A stretch of DNA of 64,000 nucleotides, taken from positions 690,775 through 754,774 of the forward strand of contig NZ_JAOAMU010000002.1 in NCBI RefSeq assembly GCF_025154075.1. The letters run 5' to 3'. This stretch comes from Chryseobacterium herbae (GTDB lineage Bacteria > Bacteroidota > Bacteroidia > Flavobacteriales > Weeksellaceae). The notes under the pieces were generated by a model, which saw only the letters and a program-made list of their open reading frames with translations, did not search any database and had not been told where the DNA came from. The translations under genes were made by a program, and so were the position numbers. The first letter of the stretch is position 1, and the number at the start of each line of letters is the position of its first letter. Of the stretch, positions 47,601 to 55,089 are shown one piece after another.

Positions 47601-49560
47601 CCAGCGTTACACTGCCCAATACACCGCCGGAGTATTTGCCTGTGGCAGAATCATTGCTGGCAGCTTCATATTTCAGCCAGAGATTAGCAATAATATCGAT
47701 CTTCTGATCGATAATCGGGAATTTAAATTTCCATTGCAGGCCTCCTTTTACTTCATAACTGCTTTTTCCTGTTCCGCTTGGAATCGTGGCATTTAGTGAA
47801 AATTGAGTAATATTTAAGCTATCAGGAAGGAAGCTGGTAGGCAGGCTGATGGTTTGGAATAATTGCTTAATAAGTTCGCCCAGATTTAAATTACTGCCTT
47901 CAGGCATAGCAAGACTTAAGTCCCAACCGTTAGATGAATTGTAATTAACATCCGTATTGAGCTGCAGGCTGCCAATGGCAAATAATCCTGATACCTGGGC
48001 TGTAAATATACTTGGACCGGAACCGCTTGCGGGTGAGGAAGAAGTCAGACGCAGAGTACCATCAGTTACCGAAACATTGGTGATGAAATTGATGTCAATA
48101 TTGGCATTGGCATAAAACTCATAATATTTGCTGTTGATATCCATATTGATACCGAAAGCGGTAAACTCAACCAGCAATAAATTTTCAGGAATGTTAATAG
48201 TTCCTCCCGTAATGGCTGATAATAAATTGTTAAATGTAACCGATCCGGTAAAGGCTGCGGAAAGCGTTAGATCTGAAGTGACTTCTACATCGAAACCTCC
48301 TACAAATATAGTAGGGAAGAAGTTGACTCTGGCGCTGAAATATAAACTTTGCGCATTAGTGGTGCCCGGACCGATGATGACCCAGTTCACATCGAATTGT
48401 TCAATAACAAAATTATCGAAAAGCGTCCATGCGCCGTTTGATCCTATATATGCTGATACGCTGGTTATGCTCAGTCCATTGCTGAAATCCAGAGAGGTAT
48501 TAAATCCTTTGAATGCAATACTGTTGAGGTATTGCTGTAAAGTAGGCGGTATAGTCTGAAACCAGTTCTGCCCGGCCATCAGTCCAAATAAACTGAGCGG
48601 GGTAAGTGGTTTGTCCGGTTCGGAAGCTACATTTAGCAGGAAGGAAGAAGAACCCGATTCAACAGCCGCGCTGAAATTCAATACAATTGCATCGCCAGCC
48701 GCCAGTAACAAGCGGAAGTAGAGTATGGGCGTTTGTACTTTTTGGGTCTCACCTGCTGTTGCCATCAGCCCATCATCCGTTTCGTACTCAAGGCGCAGTG
48801 CATCTCCTTCATCTTCCGGTTCTGTGGGAACGGTTTCTTCTTCTGTTTTGATCTGAAATCCTACACCGGGGTTGCTGACTTTCAGAAATCCCAATGATAT
48901 CAGGGTGGCATCTACATTGACAAAAAGATCAAGATCAGGATAAATGATATCTTCGTTGTTGACCTGCGAAGGATCTATACTTCCTACAAGAGCCAGTTGT
49001 GTAGATGAGGTCCAGGAAGTAAAGAAATTTACAACAGGTTGCAGCCATTTGGTCAGTGTAATAAGGGCTGCAAAGTTCTGACCTTCCATTAATGAAATAT
49101 TTTGTTGCTGCCATTTAAAAGCAGCCACTTCATCCGTACTGAAAATAAAGGAAGGAGAGGTATAAGGAAGATTATCAAATACGCCGCCTGTCATATACTG
49201 CCAGCTTGTGGCAAATACCCAGTTGGAGAGATTGATTTGTATGGTAAACTGAACTTCATCCGCATCATTCGCTGTAACGATCAGGGTGACGGAGGTATTA
49301 GTCTTTTCTACATTGAGTATGGCCGCTGTTGTATTAGTAATCGTTAGTGTGTTTCCCACAGGCTCAGGTATAGAAGTACCAGAGATGTCGATCAACAGAA
49401 ACGAATCAACAGGCAGCTTGTAGCTTTTGGACAAAAGATCGTCCAGCCCAGCCTGAGGGATCAGGTCCGAATCGGTAAAAGATGCTGCATCAATAGTAAT
49501 GTTGTTATTATTGGCAGCGGCCTGGCTCCTGAAGGTAGCAGCTAATTTGGATAAGCTCAT
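38677..49560 (-). CDS. Giant 3627-residue protein with LysM-like modules
   Basis: An intact frame of 3627 residues with no signal peptide or T9SS domain. Residues 1-1200 are strand-rich, with long alternating hydrophobic segments (for example LGIFSITIHFTFTAKIRFDL near 1170). Two clusters of divergent LysM-like modules follow: about 1535-1800 (YTVVPGDTLTSMAAAISI near 1690 is the clearest) and about 2220-2400 (SYHVNTPDDTIDTITARFNI; HYTIGGKAGVTFETIAAYYF). The remainder (2400-3627) is mixed, with no motif I recognise. It is last in a five-gene operon, 17 bp after the phosphatase-fold gene. Base composition is higher in GC than most neighbours. LysM modules usually bind GlcNAc polymers such as peptidoglycan or chitin. 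The overall function is unknown. Confidence 0.8.
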   Translation of the reverse strand: MSLSKLAATFRSQAAANNNNITIDAASFTDSDLIPQAGLDDLLSKSYKLPVDSFLLIDISGTSIPEPVGNTLTITNTTAAILNVEKTNTSVTLIVTANDADEVQFTIQINLSNWVFATSWQYMTGGVFDNLPYTSPSFIFSTDEVAAFKWQQQNISLMEGQNFAALITLTKWLQPVVNFFTSWTSSTQLALVGSIDPSQVNNEDIIYPDLDLFVNVDATLISLGFLKVSNPGVGFQIKTEEETVPTEPEDEGDALRLEYETDDGLMATAGETQKVQTPILYFRLLLAAGDAIVLNFSAAVESGSSSFLLNVASEPDKPLTPLSLFGLMAGQNWFQTIPPTLQQYLNSIAFKGFNTSLDFSNGLSITSVSAYIGSNGAWTLFDNFVIEQFDVNWVIIGPGTTNAQSLYFSARVNFFPTIFVGGFDVEVTSDLTLSAAFTGSVTFNNLLSAITGGTINIPENLLLVEFTAFGINMDINSKYYEFYANANIDINFITNVSVTDGTLRLTSSSPASGSGPSIFTAQVSGLFAIGSLQLNTDVNYNSSNGWDLSLAMPEGSNLNLGELIKQLFQTISLPTSFLPDSLNITQFSLNATIPSGTGKSSYEVKGGLQWKFKFPIIDQKIDIIANLWLKYEAASNDSATGKYSGGVLGSVTLDDFNATVGISYNFSENNQQLAITWEGFTAMYDVSGQSRTIVFSIKNWTLGGLITSFMKMLFNPTFELDAPWDILNKISLDGFSVTYNLDTKDIKVTYKLPKTLNLIFININGINLTKTEKGVFITFDGNSVVPSINDSNLFKPSTGGQDIQKMPEVPGQGNQYFDLRLLAMGQHVELVNPAQYNSIKDVTKAMQEAFTEPKPGTVPIGPGSGNTLLQFNEDSNWLIATNFGILNAGTKDKPVWTLDMQVVFNDPNLYGLRIAMAGGKAKIFEGLDFEIMYKKISDSIGVYQIDLTLPNALRYLQFGAVNITLPSIGIEIYTNGDFMVDIGFPYNMDFSRSFTLQAIVPPGIPAMGSGGLYFGKLSSATTNKVPKTNYGNFNPVIVFGIGLQVGVGYSVNYGVLSAGFSITMFGIIEGVIAAYYPYSGALQESNKEQVETSYYYYLQGTIGIIGKLYGSIDFGIISASVNITVMVYAQAIFEAYNKIPLAIVASVDVRVSAKLNLGIFSITIHFTFTAKIRFDLTIGTDQTAKAPWNNNLGAPHAAARLSTPAATVRIAPARIATPLDGALPVEFATIDAFEATEEIWPDQMVIRRSPHMPINYSSVLATTSADSLPTLNLYFVPHLTVAGPENSNLKDQAAQYVATLFTDAPDPSGDGSGATTSFEYLCADFFRWLVLNYIDHTPSQSARAEVDTEGISKADLDALIAFLSSESNPFPIPTKDLLSFLQNSFQAVNVQRLQDNLTAAAIFPMFFDLELKVPDISLDIQFNNYNMATQEYLSAVKEWFNELAVKVQEETATAARFAVSDPQQWSMSTFVFEDYFVLLGKQLAGYASDAMDNFTYRLSNGNSLSEMVNWANGISVDGTSNKVNVQDIATANQTHPLTANNPVVITGIMYDIADGDTFTSVAAIYAITATMLITENAAVPGLLAPQTLTYKGNSYNVQATDTINAVAAGLKTTVNDLAADTNFQDTAVLMTGRWLIIGAAIYTAKNQDTFNGICTNVYKKLDVSALLMQNQITPGLFIAGNGFQYGTTPYTVVPGDTLTSMAAAISILADATVTPQDLANDLQVQALPVQPLGQVLVQPFIHTTVTFGEAAEADTLDTLAQQYNTTAALLATNYANQQQDKFFYDGEGYTNANIPGLQYLTVGSILEYFTDNNSYGQLSGMVSRYQLHGMRLPTTLPGLTLSEGSPCTGSNCALYSLTGQEFALPATIPADFSIQLINNSLSWLQFNGKTMKEEGGNTLDIALTPEDLNQISTLLTYAKKTGIQPDVLELAPMQPFNVQAVQYTFQTTTKWQTSGTLKLPYGSGDQTNGSPLIWQFPSGLLNQLALPKEQGSAFSVQIGQYDAAKGVMDYWPSSYYGWSTMVDIELKLLDTDSTAPVNAYSYELLGASEADATILQRFLLALDPKSVHNNTDKIVDIQWLYEGSDGLLSVGMEHMKTFIVQANLSTETNPDTFALKMESREEAEATPTTGVLNSIYDFIRLLWECSITRSGGYYLMYNETEGNTGFPSSVFGKGDTANVRLLVTYSSQYNNKPTDYMTCAVTGDKIDANSCVVYAQSEMQNGLSYHVNTPDDTIDTITARFNILPAELVELNKKVVLNTKADSKYPAPVITFNGLVSEVGTNGPGNSLNSIAAYYEVDTAAIQQLNPGISDWNNLPLWQLIVLPQVHYTIGGKAGVTFETIAAYYFIDMAAMAWAARDVVNIFVNPTTLSINDQILHKVTAVQQGTAGFDLNRTNPNPDPNKQPKVTDPDYAEVYLNNMYNLLSYQVVENSWFTESIVGLPAGPAKPQTQDDVLGKTDDSNDDDDLIWYYNQVVPIAKFAKPNPFMSYPADYPQEDGNPYRGIGHPVQVHFDWVDYYGNVTVTPFSDPQLDPATPINNPPIQTGYVDELKGLGKWPSVELSYLFDLGTDNQPELKLEFNFNTQRYNELPDVPADQQQDWKQNAANDLLTYTNVYYQLTQLNPVDGKNTLTVTLSTSLTPGKATDLSGDQFNQLLQFVKDIYTYLSARSQGNQGTAPVMNPLTSPVNVADIDTHSILQLTVNLDFYRDLDYVNTDFKDSTLVTRALTQVKPKTMSTTAQDGSDPQYSLNEFAALFEAAFLSVDHYELKIAIGTNAATAGGANNQAVFVVRMGLKSGQGIYWQVNQAGTYQLTADSIAQLTADDVPADVTTAIHTLVDTFYDNRDLFDIALQQQLTAEQFNQYRINIYTYSLLNAVFYAPKPLATSLVSKAGVPICDYLTGQGLDCSKGEVQTFTGIDMDNWGAQSLNAIDVFLSADYAIPAFLVDQLKSNEEKTWLGTQGIDATTYLQAITNAKTKLAGAIASEVEPVLTAPYISSASGDNTSLGNAKDKFEQQLLNQLGNAYTVNALVQFEVTAESDFVASGSYQTPPRLYGTPVIGNKTDGEAKEYSISTSKIQLNEKDATDTDSFLTFSFTTKNAKEFTSVDLDMTYVVTHVECDISDVAAINGYQGSNWLTFIIPADVSSNSSTLKAASVASSLQQSLGNVDIPVVLRNYPTPPTLTTQTGKGVSVEGDTTKTRLAKASEWDFSYSYTEDQAAQDKIFSDIEFNMIPNPSAKLFGAPSRDLFSDLAQFVTVWPQVLDDFNRYLKLINAQSDNSDTNLANAYYALQTMVTLSNNLAIAWSEFNSLLFGNPNSNGTARAYDFIIRQTDDTDFGNRLLITIVPSVDMSTSDLLLYRGTKAVLEAELPQTPYVTIDNYTTVNATDKKGVPIPNSYWYQAADKTYLSWEESFNIPSRNVNVDALNVLQFQYAWAGLSIIRNEDLVPYNPTVNDFIYRTPLVRFSNKLIPLLSSDDTFDIARINNDTGLNLPLAQQLANFFSTFFTYDELAEQLVKLSVSWNYPLLASSGDLLPAIELPVLLAAPFNFEIPTDYEIPAGGCQPSFSDSDPFVCRLTNTLKTWYSQHQPVNNGAWLQIDIAVFSSLSESKLPLIELKDVILYYKNITDMNA

Positions 49561-49577
49561 AATAAAATGTTATTCGG

Positions 49578-50945
49578 TTAAACGTCTACAATTAATCCCA
49601 TATGGTCACTTGTACTTCTGACCCTTCGGTAATTGTTCCAGCCAACAAAAGTGGTCATAGCACCTATATTGCCTCTAACATAACCGCCATGTCCTCCGGG
49701 ACCTGCCGGTGGAAGTGCTAAAGCAGAAGGTAAGCCTGCCGCAGGCATTCCTGCATTCAAAGCCATAGCAGAGTTGTATACCAGACTTCCAGGTGGTGCA
49801 CCAACTATCGGCGGTGCATCCCGGTTATACGTCGTGCCGGTTACCCTGTTCACGATGGTAATATTCGCAGCAGGTCCAATAGCTGTTCCTCCACCATAAC
49901 GGGTCAGTACATTATCCACACTCGAGAAAGTATCCTGGATCACATACTCGTAACCGGGATATCCATTGGTTTGCCATGGCCTTGCACTGTTGTGAGATCT
50001 GATCATGGTGCATACATAGCCTTTGTCCGGCCATACATTGGGTGTGGGGTTTATCTGTCGTGTATAGCCAACACCTCCGGGAAAATTACCCAGCAACCGA
50101 TCATAAGCAATGGGTTGGAAATGGGTGTTAAAAATATCAACGTTAAAGTCCCCGACGATCACGCCCACTTCATTGACGGCAAGGTTTGTTGTCATTTCCT
50201 GAATATAGGAAAGCTGGTTGGTGCCATCTGCCGACTGTTGTTTTTTCGGAGACGCATGAAAAGACAGTAATTTGATGGTCCTTCCTCCGTTTGCCGGTTC
50301 CCAGAATGTTGTTAAAAAAGGAGTTCTGTTAAAGGCATTGGGGAAATCCAGTACTGGTGCTACACCTGCCACAACAGGTCCGCGGAACTGCCATTGACCC
50401 GCCAGGTGGCGATAGGGTATTCCAGGATTAATCAGGTTTCCTCCGCCGGGTGCATTACCCAAAGGAAGAGCACCTGCCCAGTTGATTCCATAATTAACCA
50501 GATTAACGGCTCCGATATTGGCCACTGAATCAGAGGGATTAGCTCCACCCTGCCAGCCCCAGGGACCTGTAAACTGTACATTGGCATGGTTATAAAATAC
50601 GGAAATACCTTCCTGCACATTACCTTGTCCCAGCCTGAGGGGAGGAACAAGCCGCCAGTCATTCGGCGCAGGAAACCAGATCCTTAACTGTTGCAGCAAA
50701 AACAGGCTGCCTGTCTCTCCGCCTGCTGTGATCAGCGTGCCGGGAGTTCCTGTGCCCGTAGATGTTTCTACTACCACAAAAATATCCGGGGTATTCTGGA
50801 TAAGCGTAGTACGGATCACTTCTCTTCTGTAACCGGCTTGTGGCGGAGGGATCGTAAGCGTTCCATCCCGTTTCCGCTTGGCTCTGGGTTCATTTATTTT
50901 GTTGATTCCGAACTTTTCAATGTTCCAATATAAGATACGGGCCAT
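49578..50945 (-). CDS. Endonuclease/exonuclease/phosphatase-fold enzyme, no signal peptide
   Basis: The protein has 455 residues. The DNase I/EEP motifs are in order: LYWNIEKFG near 5 (Asn), DIFVVVETS near 54 (Glu, metal ligand), LLSFHASPK near 230 (His), GVIVGDFNVD near 260 (Asp, Asn) and STSDHMGLIVDV at the C-terminus (Asp-His). All expected catalytic residues are present. Enzymes of this fold cut DNA or RNA, or remove phosphates from lipids and sugars. A Gly/Pro/Ala-rich insertion (about 125-190) is unusual. It lies between the 1217-residue and giant genes of the operon, 32 bp and 17 bp away. CdtB-type toxins share this fold, but no evidence here shows a toxin. Confidence 0.85.
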   Translation of the reverse strand: MARILYWNIEKFGINKINEPRAKRKRDGTLTIPPPQAGYRREVIRTTLIQNTPDIFVVVETSTGTGTPGTLITAGGETGSLFLLQQLRIWFPAPNDWRLVPPLRLGQGNVQEGISVFYNHANVQFTGPWGWQGGANPSDSVANIGAVNLVNYGINWAGALPLGNAPGGGNLINPGIPYRHLAGQWQFRGPVVAGVAPVLDFPNAFNRTPFLTTFWEPANGGRTIKLLSFHASPKKQQSADGTNQLSYIQEMTTNLAVNEVGVIVGDFNVDIFNTHFQPIAYDRLLGNFPGGVGYTRQINPTPNVWPDKGYVCTMIRSHNSARPWQTNGYPGYEYVIQDTFSSVDNVLTRYGGGTAIGPAANITIVNRVTGTTYNRDAPPIVGAPPGSLVYNSAMALNAGMPAAGLPSALALPPAGPGGHGGYVRGNIGAMTTFVGWNNYRRVRSTSDHMGLIVDV

Positions 50946-50977
50946 AAGACATCGATTTTAGGTTTATAGCAACAGGT

Positions 50978-53900
50978 TTATACATTTTTGTTATAGGCAG
51001 CATACCAGCCGAGACTTTTGGCTGTAGCTCCGGGATTGGGATTACCGAACAAAAGGAAGTTGGTATTACCACCCGGTGGCAGTTTCAGGATACCCAGCAA
51101 TTTCAAAGCAATATTGGACAGGGTGAGCAGGTAAGACTGCTGGTCCACCACATATTGCAGGCTCAGCTTATCAATAGCGAGCTTCAATACGCCTTGGATA
51201 CTCAACAGTTTGGCATTGCTGGCAGTACCGGGCAGCTTGATTCCCACAAAAGCATTGTAGCCGGGCGCTGCAATTTTAGAGCCTGGACTCCATGCGATAA
51301 GCAGACTGGCATTAAAACCCATGCTGCTGGCTAATTCGCCGGGTGAGCCCATATTAAGGGTCATCTGCAAGCCATACCAATCGCCTGTAATTCCTGTGGC
51401 ATTGATGCCGGGTAAGGAGAGCTTTAAATACCCCTGACCCGATGGTGCCGAATTGTCGTTACCGCTCAGCAGCTTATTGATCTGTAAAGCAAAATTGGGA
51501 TAAAGACTGTTAGCCCTGGCATTACTTTGTGATGAGTTGAAAGCGATCTGTGAGGCATCGAAAGCATAAGTGGTCACCGTTGGCGTATTGAGGTTAAAGG
51601 CCATGTTTACGTACAGATTACTGTAATTGAGTCCGCGTTGCAGAGTGCCATCATTCGATGCGATACCAAAGGAAAAAGCATCCAACGGATAGTCTGAACC
51701 GTCTTTGGTGGTTGCCGGAGTTATCATCGTATCGAAGTTGAGGTAGCCCCACATCGTAAACCTCGATTGTATGTCGAGTGCTGCAGGATCTGTAGTGAGG
51801 GTGTTGAACTGTATTTTGGTGATCTCTACATTGGTCAGCAGATTACTGTCAAAATAGAACAAATTATCGTCTTTATTGTCGAAAACATAGACCGGTGTGC
51901 CGTTATGATCCTGATAAGTACCGTTCAGTACTACCGTATTCAAGCTATTTGAGCCATACGGATTGTTGGTGCCGGTCACTTTATCGGAGAACAAATTGTT
52001 CATAGTCAATTGCAACTTGCTAGCAAAGTCTTTTATGGCGGTATTTTCAAACAATACCTGCAGAAACAGTACTTTAAAATCGTAAGTGGCTCCTGCTGCA
52101 GGCTGCACCGGCTTATTGGGATTCAGTCCCTGTGATATCTGCTGGGCATAGGCGGGGTCAACATAATTGATCAGTCCAAACAGCGAACTGACGGGATCCA
52201 TAGTGATCACGCCACTGGCATCCACTCTGTTCACCTCTATTCCGAAATGATGTGCATAGAAGTTCTTGAGATTGATACCGCTGATCAATCCTTTTAATTG
52301 CTGCGGGAATTCCTGTAAATCGATCGTAGCTTTTAAAGCCAGAATACCATTCCAATTGGGATCATTGATGATGGCGTGAAACTTCTGATAATATTCCAGC
52401 TGACCGGAAGCAGGATCGGCCAGTGCGGCATTGTAGGCATCTTCGGCTGCTTCAAGATAGGTCTGCAGCCAGGATGACACCGCAACCAGCTGATTGTAAG
52501 CAGCAGCAGAATCGGTGTTGTTTTTGTCTATGTTAAATGCATTGGCCTGGGTCCATTCTTTGGGATTTTTTACCCGGTCGATGATGGAGCCTTTGCAGAA
52601 TTTAAAGATCAATACATTATTGTAATCGGCGTAGGTATTGCTGGTGCCTACGTTCAGATCAAACGGCCAGTCTTCAATGGACATTTTATTGTTGAACACA
52701 GGTTGACTGCTTGAACCACCACCGGGTGTACTCATGGTTGAAAACAAATCGCCCAAATACTGATTGTTGGTCACTACCAGGAATTGCTGGTTGGTAAGGA
52801 AGGCGCTCTGCATTTCAGGCATCAGGTTAATGAGGCTGAGCTGGTATTGCGGCGGTGTTGCCGGAGTTTGTCCCTCCGGGTTAAGGTATTCAGGTGAACC
52901 ACTGTTGACAGTATTCTGTGCAAGATTCAGTAAACTCCAGTTACCGTTGTTGTTCACATTAGCCACCAAACCTTGTGGAGTGGTCGAGGCTGTATAGTCT
53001 GTAGCTGCAGTTTTGGCCATATTTCTTTTGGCCTTGCTTTTACTGCTGTGTGGTGTAGTGAAAGCAGCCGATATCAAAGTTTTTCTTTCGGCGCTGAGTA
53101 CTTTGGATTCAAATGTGCCGATACCATCAGCACTGGGTGGAGGTACAGGATTGATACCAAGATAAGGTGCCATCGGTACCGAAAAACCATTGGTTTGAGG
53201 CATATCTACTGACGGCTCATAAAAGCCGAGGAATCCTGTGATATTGTTACCGGGCGATGCCACCCCATGATCTTTAGCGTATAAAGAAGCACCCTGAGGC
53301 TGTGAGGCATACTGCACATTGCCGGGTGTGGCGGCTACGATATTGGCCCACGCTGTCAGATAAGTGCTGTCGAGTACGGGTTTATCAGTGCCGGGATTGG
53401 CCAGGGATACTTCCTGACCAGGGAAATTGGCGGCGAAAGCAGCCTGTTTTGAGGTAAAACGTATGGTGTCGCCGGTTAAAGTGCCGGCGTTGTTTTTATA
53501 GGGAGTAAATGAAACCACTTCTGTACCGGAAAGACCGGGCAGTAAACTGTACTGTCCGTTTTCATCGGCAAAAGCAGCCTGTGATGCGCCTGGGTCGAGG
53601 TAGAAATCACCTTCGGGCGACAGGTAAAATGATTTGATCCCTGCAGCATCCTGCGGGGATATAACAAAGCGTGCACTGTTGTCTGTCGGAAAAAGATTAT
53701 TGACTGGTGCTCCTGAATCCACCATGTCCACTGCAGGCCATAAAGTAAGAGGGTAGCCGGTATTGATGGCATAATAACTAGGGAGGCTGGCTGCTCTTGT
53801 CTTACCGGTATTTGCATTGTAGATTTGGCCAGTGATAGCGAAATAGGTATTCAGTCCGTCATTATTGGCCACGTCAAGCAGATCGATTTCAGTCTGAGTA

Positions 53901-54631
53901 AGGAGATAATCATTGGTACTGCCTGTCTGCAGGATGGGATAAGCAAAGTAAGAAGGTGCTGCGCTGTCACCATAGTAGTAGTTGTTTTGAAGACCGTATC
54001 CTTTAAAATCAAGATTCATATTCAGACCCAGCAAAAAACGGAAGGAGCCCGTACCCGGGCCGCTGAAAGGAATGGTAATGTCGCTTCTGAACAGAGAGCT
54101 GGTACCGAATACTTTGTTGGCAAAGGTCATATTGGGGTTGCCGGGTGTCCATGTGAGGCGCAAGGCATTGGAGTCTTCGTCCGGTTGCAGCTGCATCACG
54201 GTATTGTTCTGAATAGAGAGCGTACCGAAGCCGCTGCCAATGGTTACAGTAAATGGCTGTCCTACCACAAAAGGGGCGGTGGGGCTAAATTGTGCGAAGT
54301 TGAGGACGGTTGTATTTTGGGTGGAGGGTGTTTTGTCCGGGTTGGTTAGCCATGCTGTCGTGAGGTTGGCAATAACACTCTGCCGAAACTTAAACAGGTA
54401 AGGCCGGTAGCTGTCAATAAAGGTTTTTACATCAGCGGGGGCTGTTTTGGCGAACAGGAAGTAGACCTGCTGTTGTATAGCTACCTTCAGGCTGATGGTA
54501 GGGTCGGTATAAGAAGATCCATCAGGAAGCAATAAAGCGGTCCAGTGCTGTCCTATCTGATTACATATATAGAGCGCAGGATTTCCTGAATTTTCATTGC
54601 TGAATAGAGTCTCTGTTTCGGATGGTGCCAT
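50978..54631 (-). CDS. 1217-residue beta-rich protein of unknown function
   Basis: A large protein with no signal peptide (start MAPSETETLFSNENSG). It is mainly strand-forming and rich in Asn, Gly, Thr and Pro. The phrase DEDSNALRLTWTPG (about 158-171) echoes DEGDALRLEYETDDG in the giant protein of the same operon, suggesting related domains. The C-terminus (ILKLPPGGNTNFLLFGNPNP then GATAKSLGWYAAYNK) is distinctive but unknown to me. It lies second or third in the operon, 41 bp after the small paralogue gene and 32 bp before the phosphatase-fold gene. A structural or binding role together with the giant protein is inferred from linkage and shared composition. Confidence 0.75.
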   Translation of the reverse strand: MAPSETETLFSNENSGNPALYICNQIGQHWTALLLPDGSSYTDPTISLKVAIQQQVYFLFAKTAPADVKTFIDSYRPYLFKFRQSVIANLTTAWLTNPDKTPSTQNTTVLNFAQFSPTAPFVVGQPFTVTIGSGFGTLSIQNNTVMQLQPDEDSNALRLTWTPGNPNMTFANKVFGTSSLFRSDITIPFSGPGTGSFRFLLGLNMNLDFKGYGLQNNYYYGDSAAPSYFAYPILQTGSTNDYLLTQTEIDLLDVANNDGLNTYFAITGQIYNANTGKTRAASLPSYYAINTGYPLTLWPAVDMVDSGAPVNNLFPTDNSARFVISPQDAAGIKSFYLSPEGDFYLDPGASQAAFADENGQYSLLPGLSGTEVVSFTPYKNNAGTLTGDTIRFTSKQAAFAANFPGQEVSLANPGTDKPVLDSTYLTAWANIVAATPGNVQYASQPQGASLYAKDHGVASPGNNITGFLGFYEPSVDMPQTNGFSVPMAPYLGINPVPPPSADGIGTFESKVLSAERKTLISAAFTTPHSSKSKAKRNMAKTAATDYTASTTPQGLVANVNNNGNWSLLNLAQNTVNSGSPEYLNPEGQTPATPPQYQLSLINLMPEMQSAFLTNQQFLVVTNNQYLGDLFSTMSTPGGGSSSQPVFNNKMSIEDWPFDLNVGTSNTYADYNNVLIFKFCKGSIIDRVKNPKEWTQANAFNIDKNNTDSAAAYNQLVAVSSWLQTYLEAAEDAYNAALADPASGQLEYYQKFHAIINDPNWNGILALKATIDLQEFPQQLKGLISGINLKNFYAHHFGIEVNRVDASGVITMDPVSSLFGLINYVDPAYAQQISQGLNPNKPVQPAAGATYDFKVLFLQVLFENTAIKDFASKLQLTMNNLFSDKVTGTNNPYGSNSLNTVVLNGTYQDHNGTPVYVFDNKDDNLFYFDSNLLTNVEITKIQFNTLTTDPAALDIQSRFTMWGYLNFDTMITPATTKDGSDYPLDAFSFGIASNDGTLQRGLNYSNLYVNMAFNLNTPTVTTYAFDASQIAFNSSQSNARANSLYPNFALQINKLLSGNDNSAPSGQGYLKLSLPGINATGITGDWYGLQMTLNMGSPGELASSMGFNASLLIAWSPGSKIAAPGYNAFVGIKLPGTASNAKLLSIQGVLKLAIDKLSLQYVVDQQSYLLTLSNIALKLLGILKLPPGGNTNFLLFGNPNPGATAKSLGWYAAYNKNV

Positions 54632-54672
54632 AAGAATAGGTATTGGTTCTCAAAATGGAATAAAGTGAATAC

Positions 54673-55089
54673 TTAACCAGGGCAGAATAGCATAACAAGA
54701 ATCACAACACCCATCAATGACAGGTTTAATACAGTGATTTTCTTGCCTTCAAAATTACCTACAACAATGAGCTGCTGGCCGGGCCTTAAAGAATGTATAC
54801 CATTGAAGGTTGCCGCACTGTCTAGTTGGATGGCATCAGGTGCACCGGTTAAAACGGTCATCGCTATATTAGCCTGACTGGTATTGGTGATCGAACAGAT
54901 ACAATCGCTTCCGTTATTGGTTAATTTTTGTGCAAATTCAAAACGGGAAAGCGATACGGTATCAGCTTTAGACCTGGCCAACCCCTGACCCATTGCCAGG
55001 GTATGGCCAAGAATAATTAGTAAAAGGATCTGAAAGTGAAGTTTATAGCTGCACTTAGCTGGTTTGGCACTGAATAGTTGCCTCAGCAT
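54673..55089 (-). CDS. Small beta-rich protein with signal/anchor and C-terminal hydrophobic end
   Basis: The protein has 138 residues from the ATG ending at 55089 (MLRQLFSAKPAKC). ATG codons at 55092 and 55101 are alternatives. A hydrophobic segment (FQILLLIILGHTLAMG) follows, then a beta domain and a hydrophobic end (LSLMGVVILVMLFCPG). The middle GAP..FNG.HSLRPGQQLIVVGNFEG matches GAP..FDGVYSLKPNSPNVVVTAFGDFGG of the upstream gene, so the two are diverged tandem paralogues. Its start overlaps the upstream gene by about 35 bp. The hydrophobic termini suggest that this copy is membrane-bound or exported, unlike its partner. Confidence 0.6.
   Translation of the reverse strand: MLRQLFSAKPAKCSYKLHFQILLLIILGHTLAMGQGLARSKADTVSLSRFEFAQKLTNNGSDCICSITNTSQANIAMTVLTGAPDAIQLDSAATFNGIHSLRPGQQLIVVGNFEGKKITVLNLSLMGVVILVMLFCPG

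Noticed and set aside
46766..47796. Long plus-strand frames (106 and 246 codons) opposite the giant gene
   Set aside because: They overlap a continuous 3627-codon frame and have compositions expected of antisense reading. No domain is recognisable.
38677..54631. Insecticidal Tc-toxin or contractile-injection locus
   Set aside because: I see no TcA/TcB/TcC, RHS, sheath or tube features in these proteins; LysM-like modules alone are not enough.
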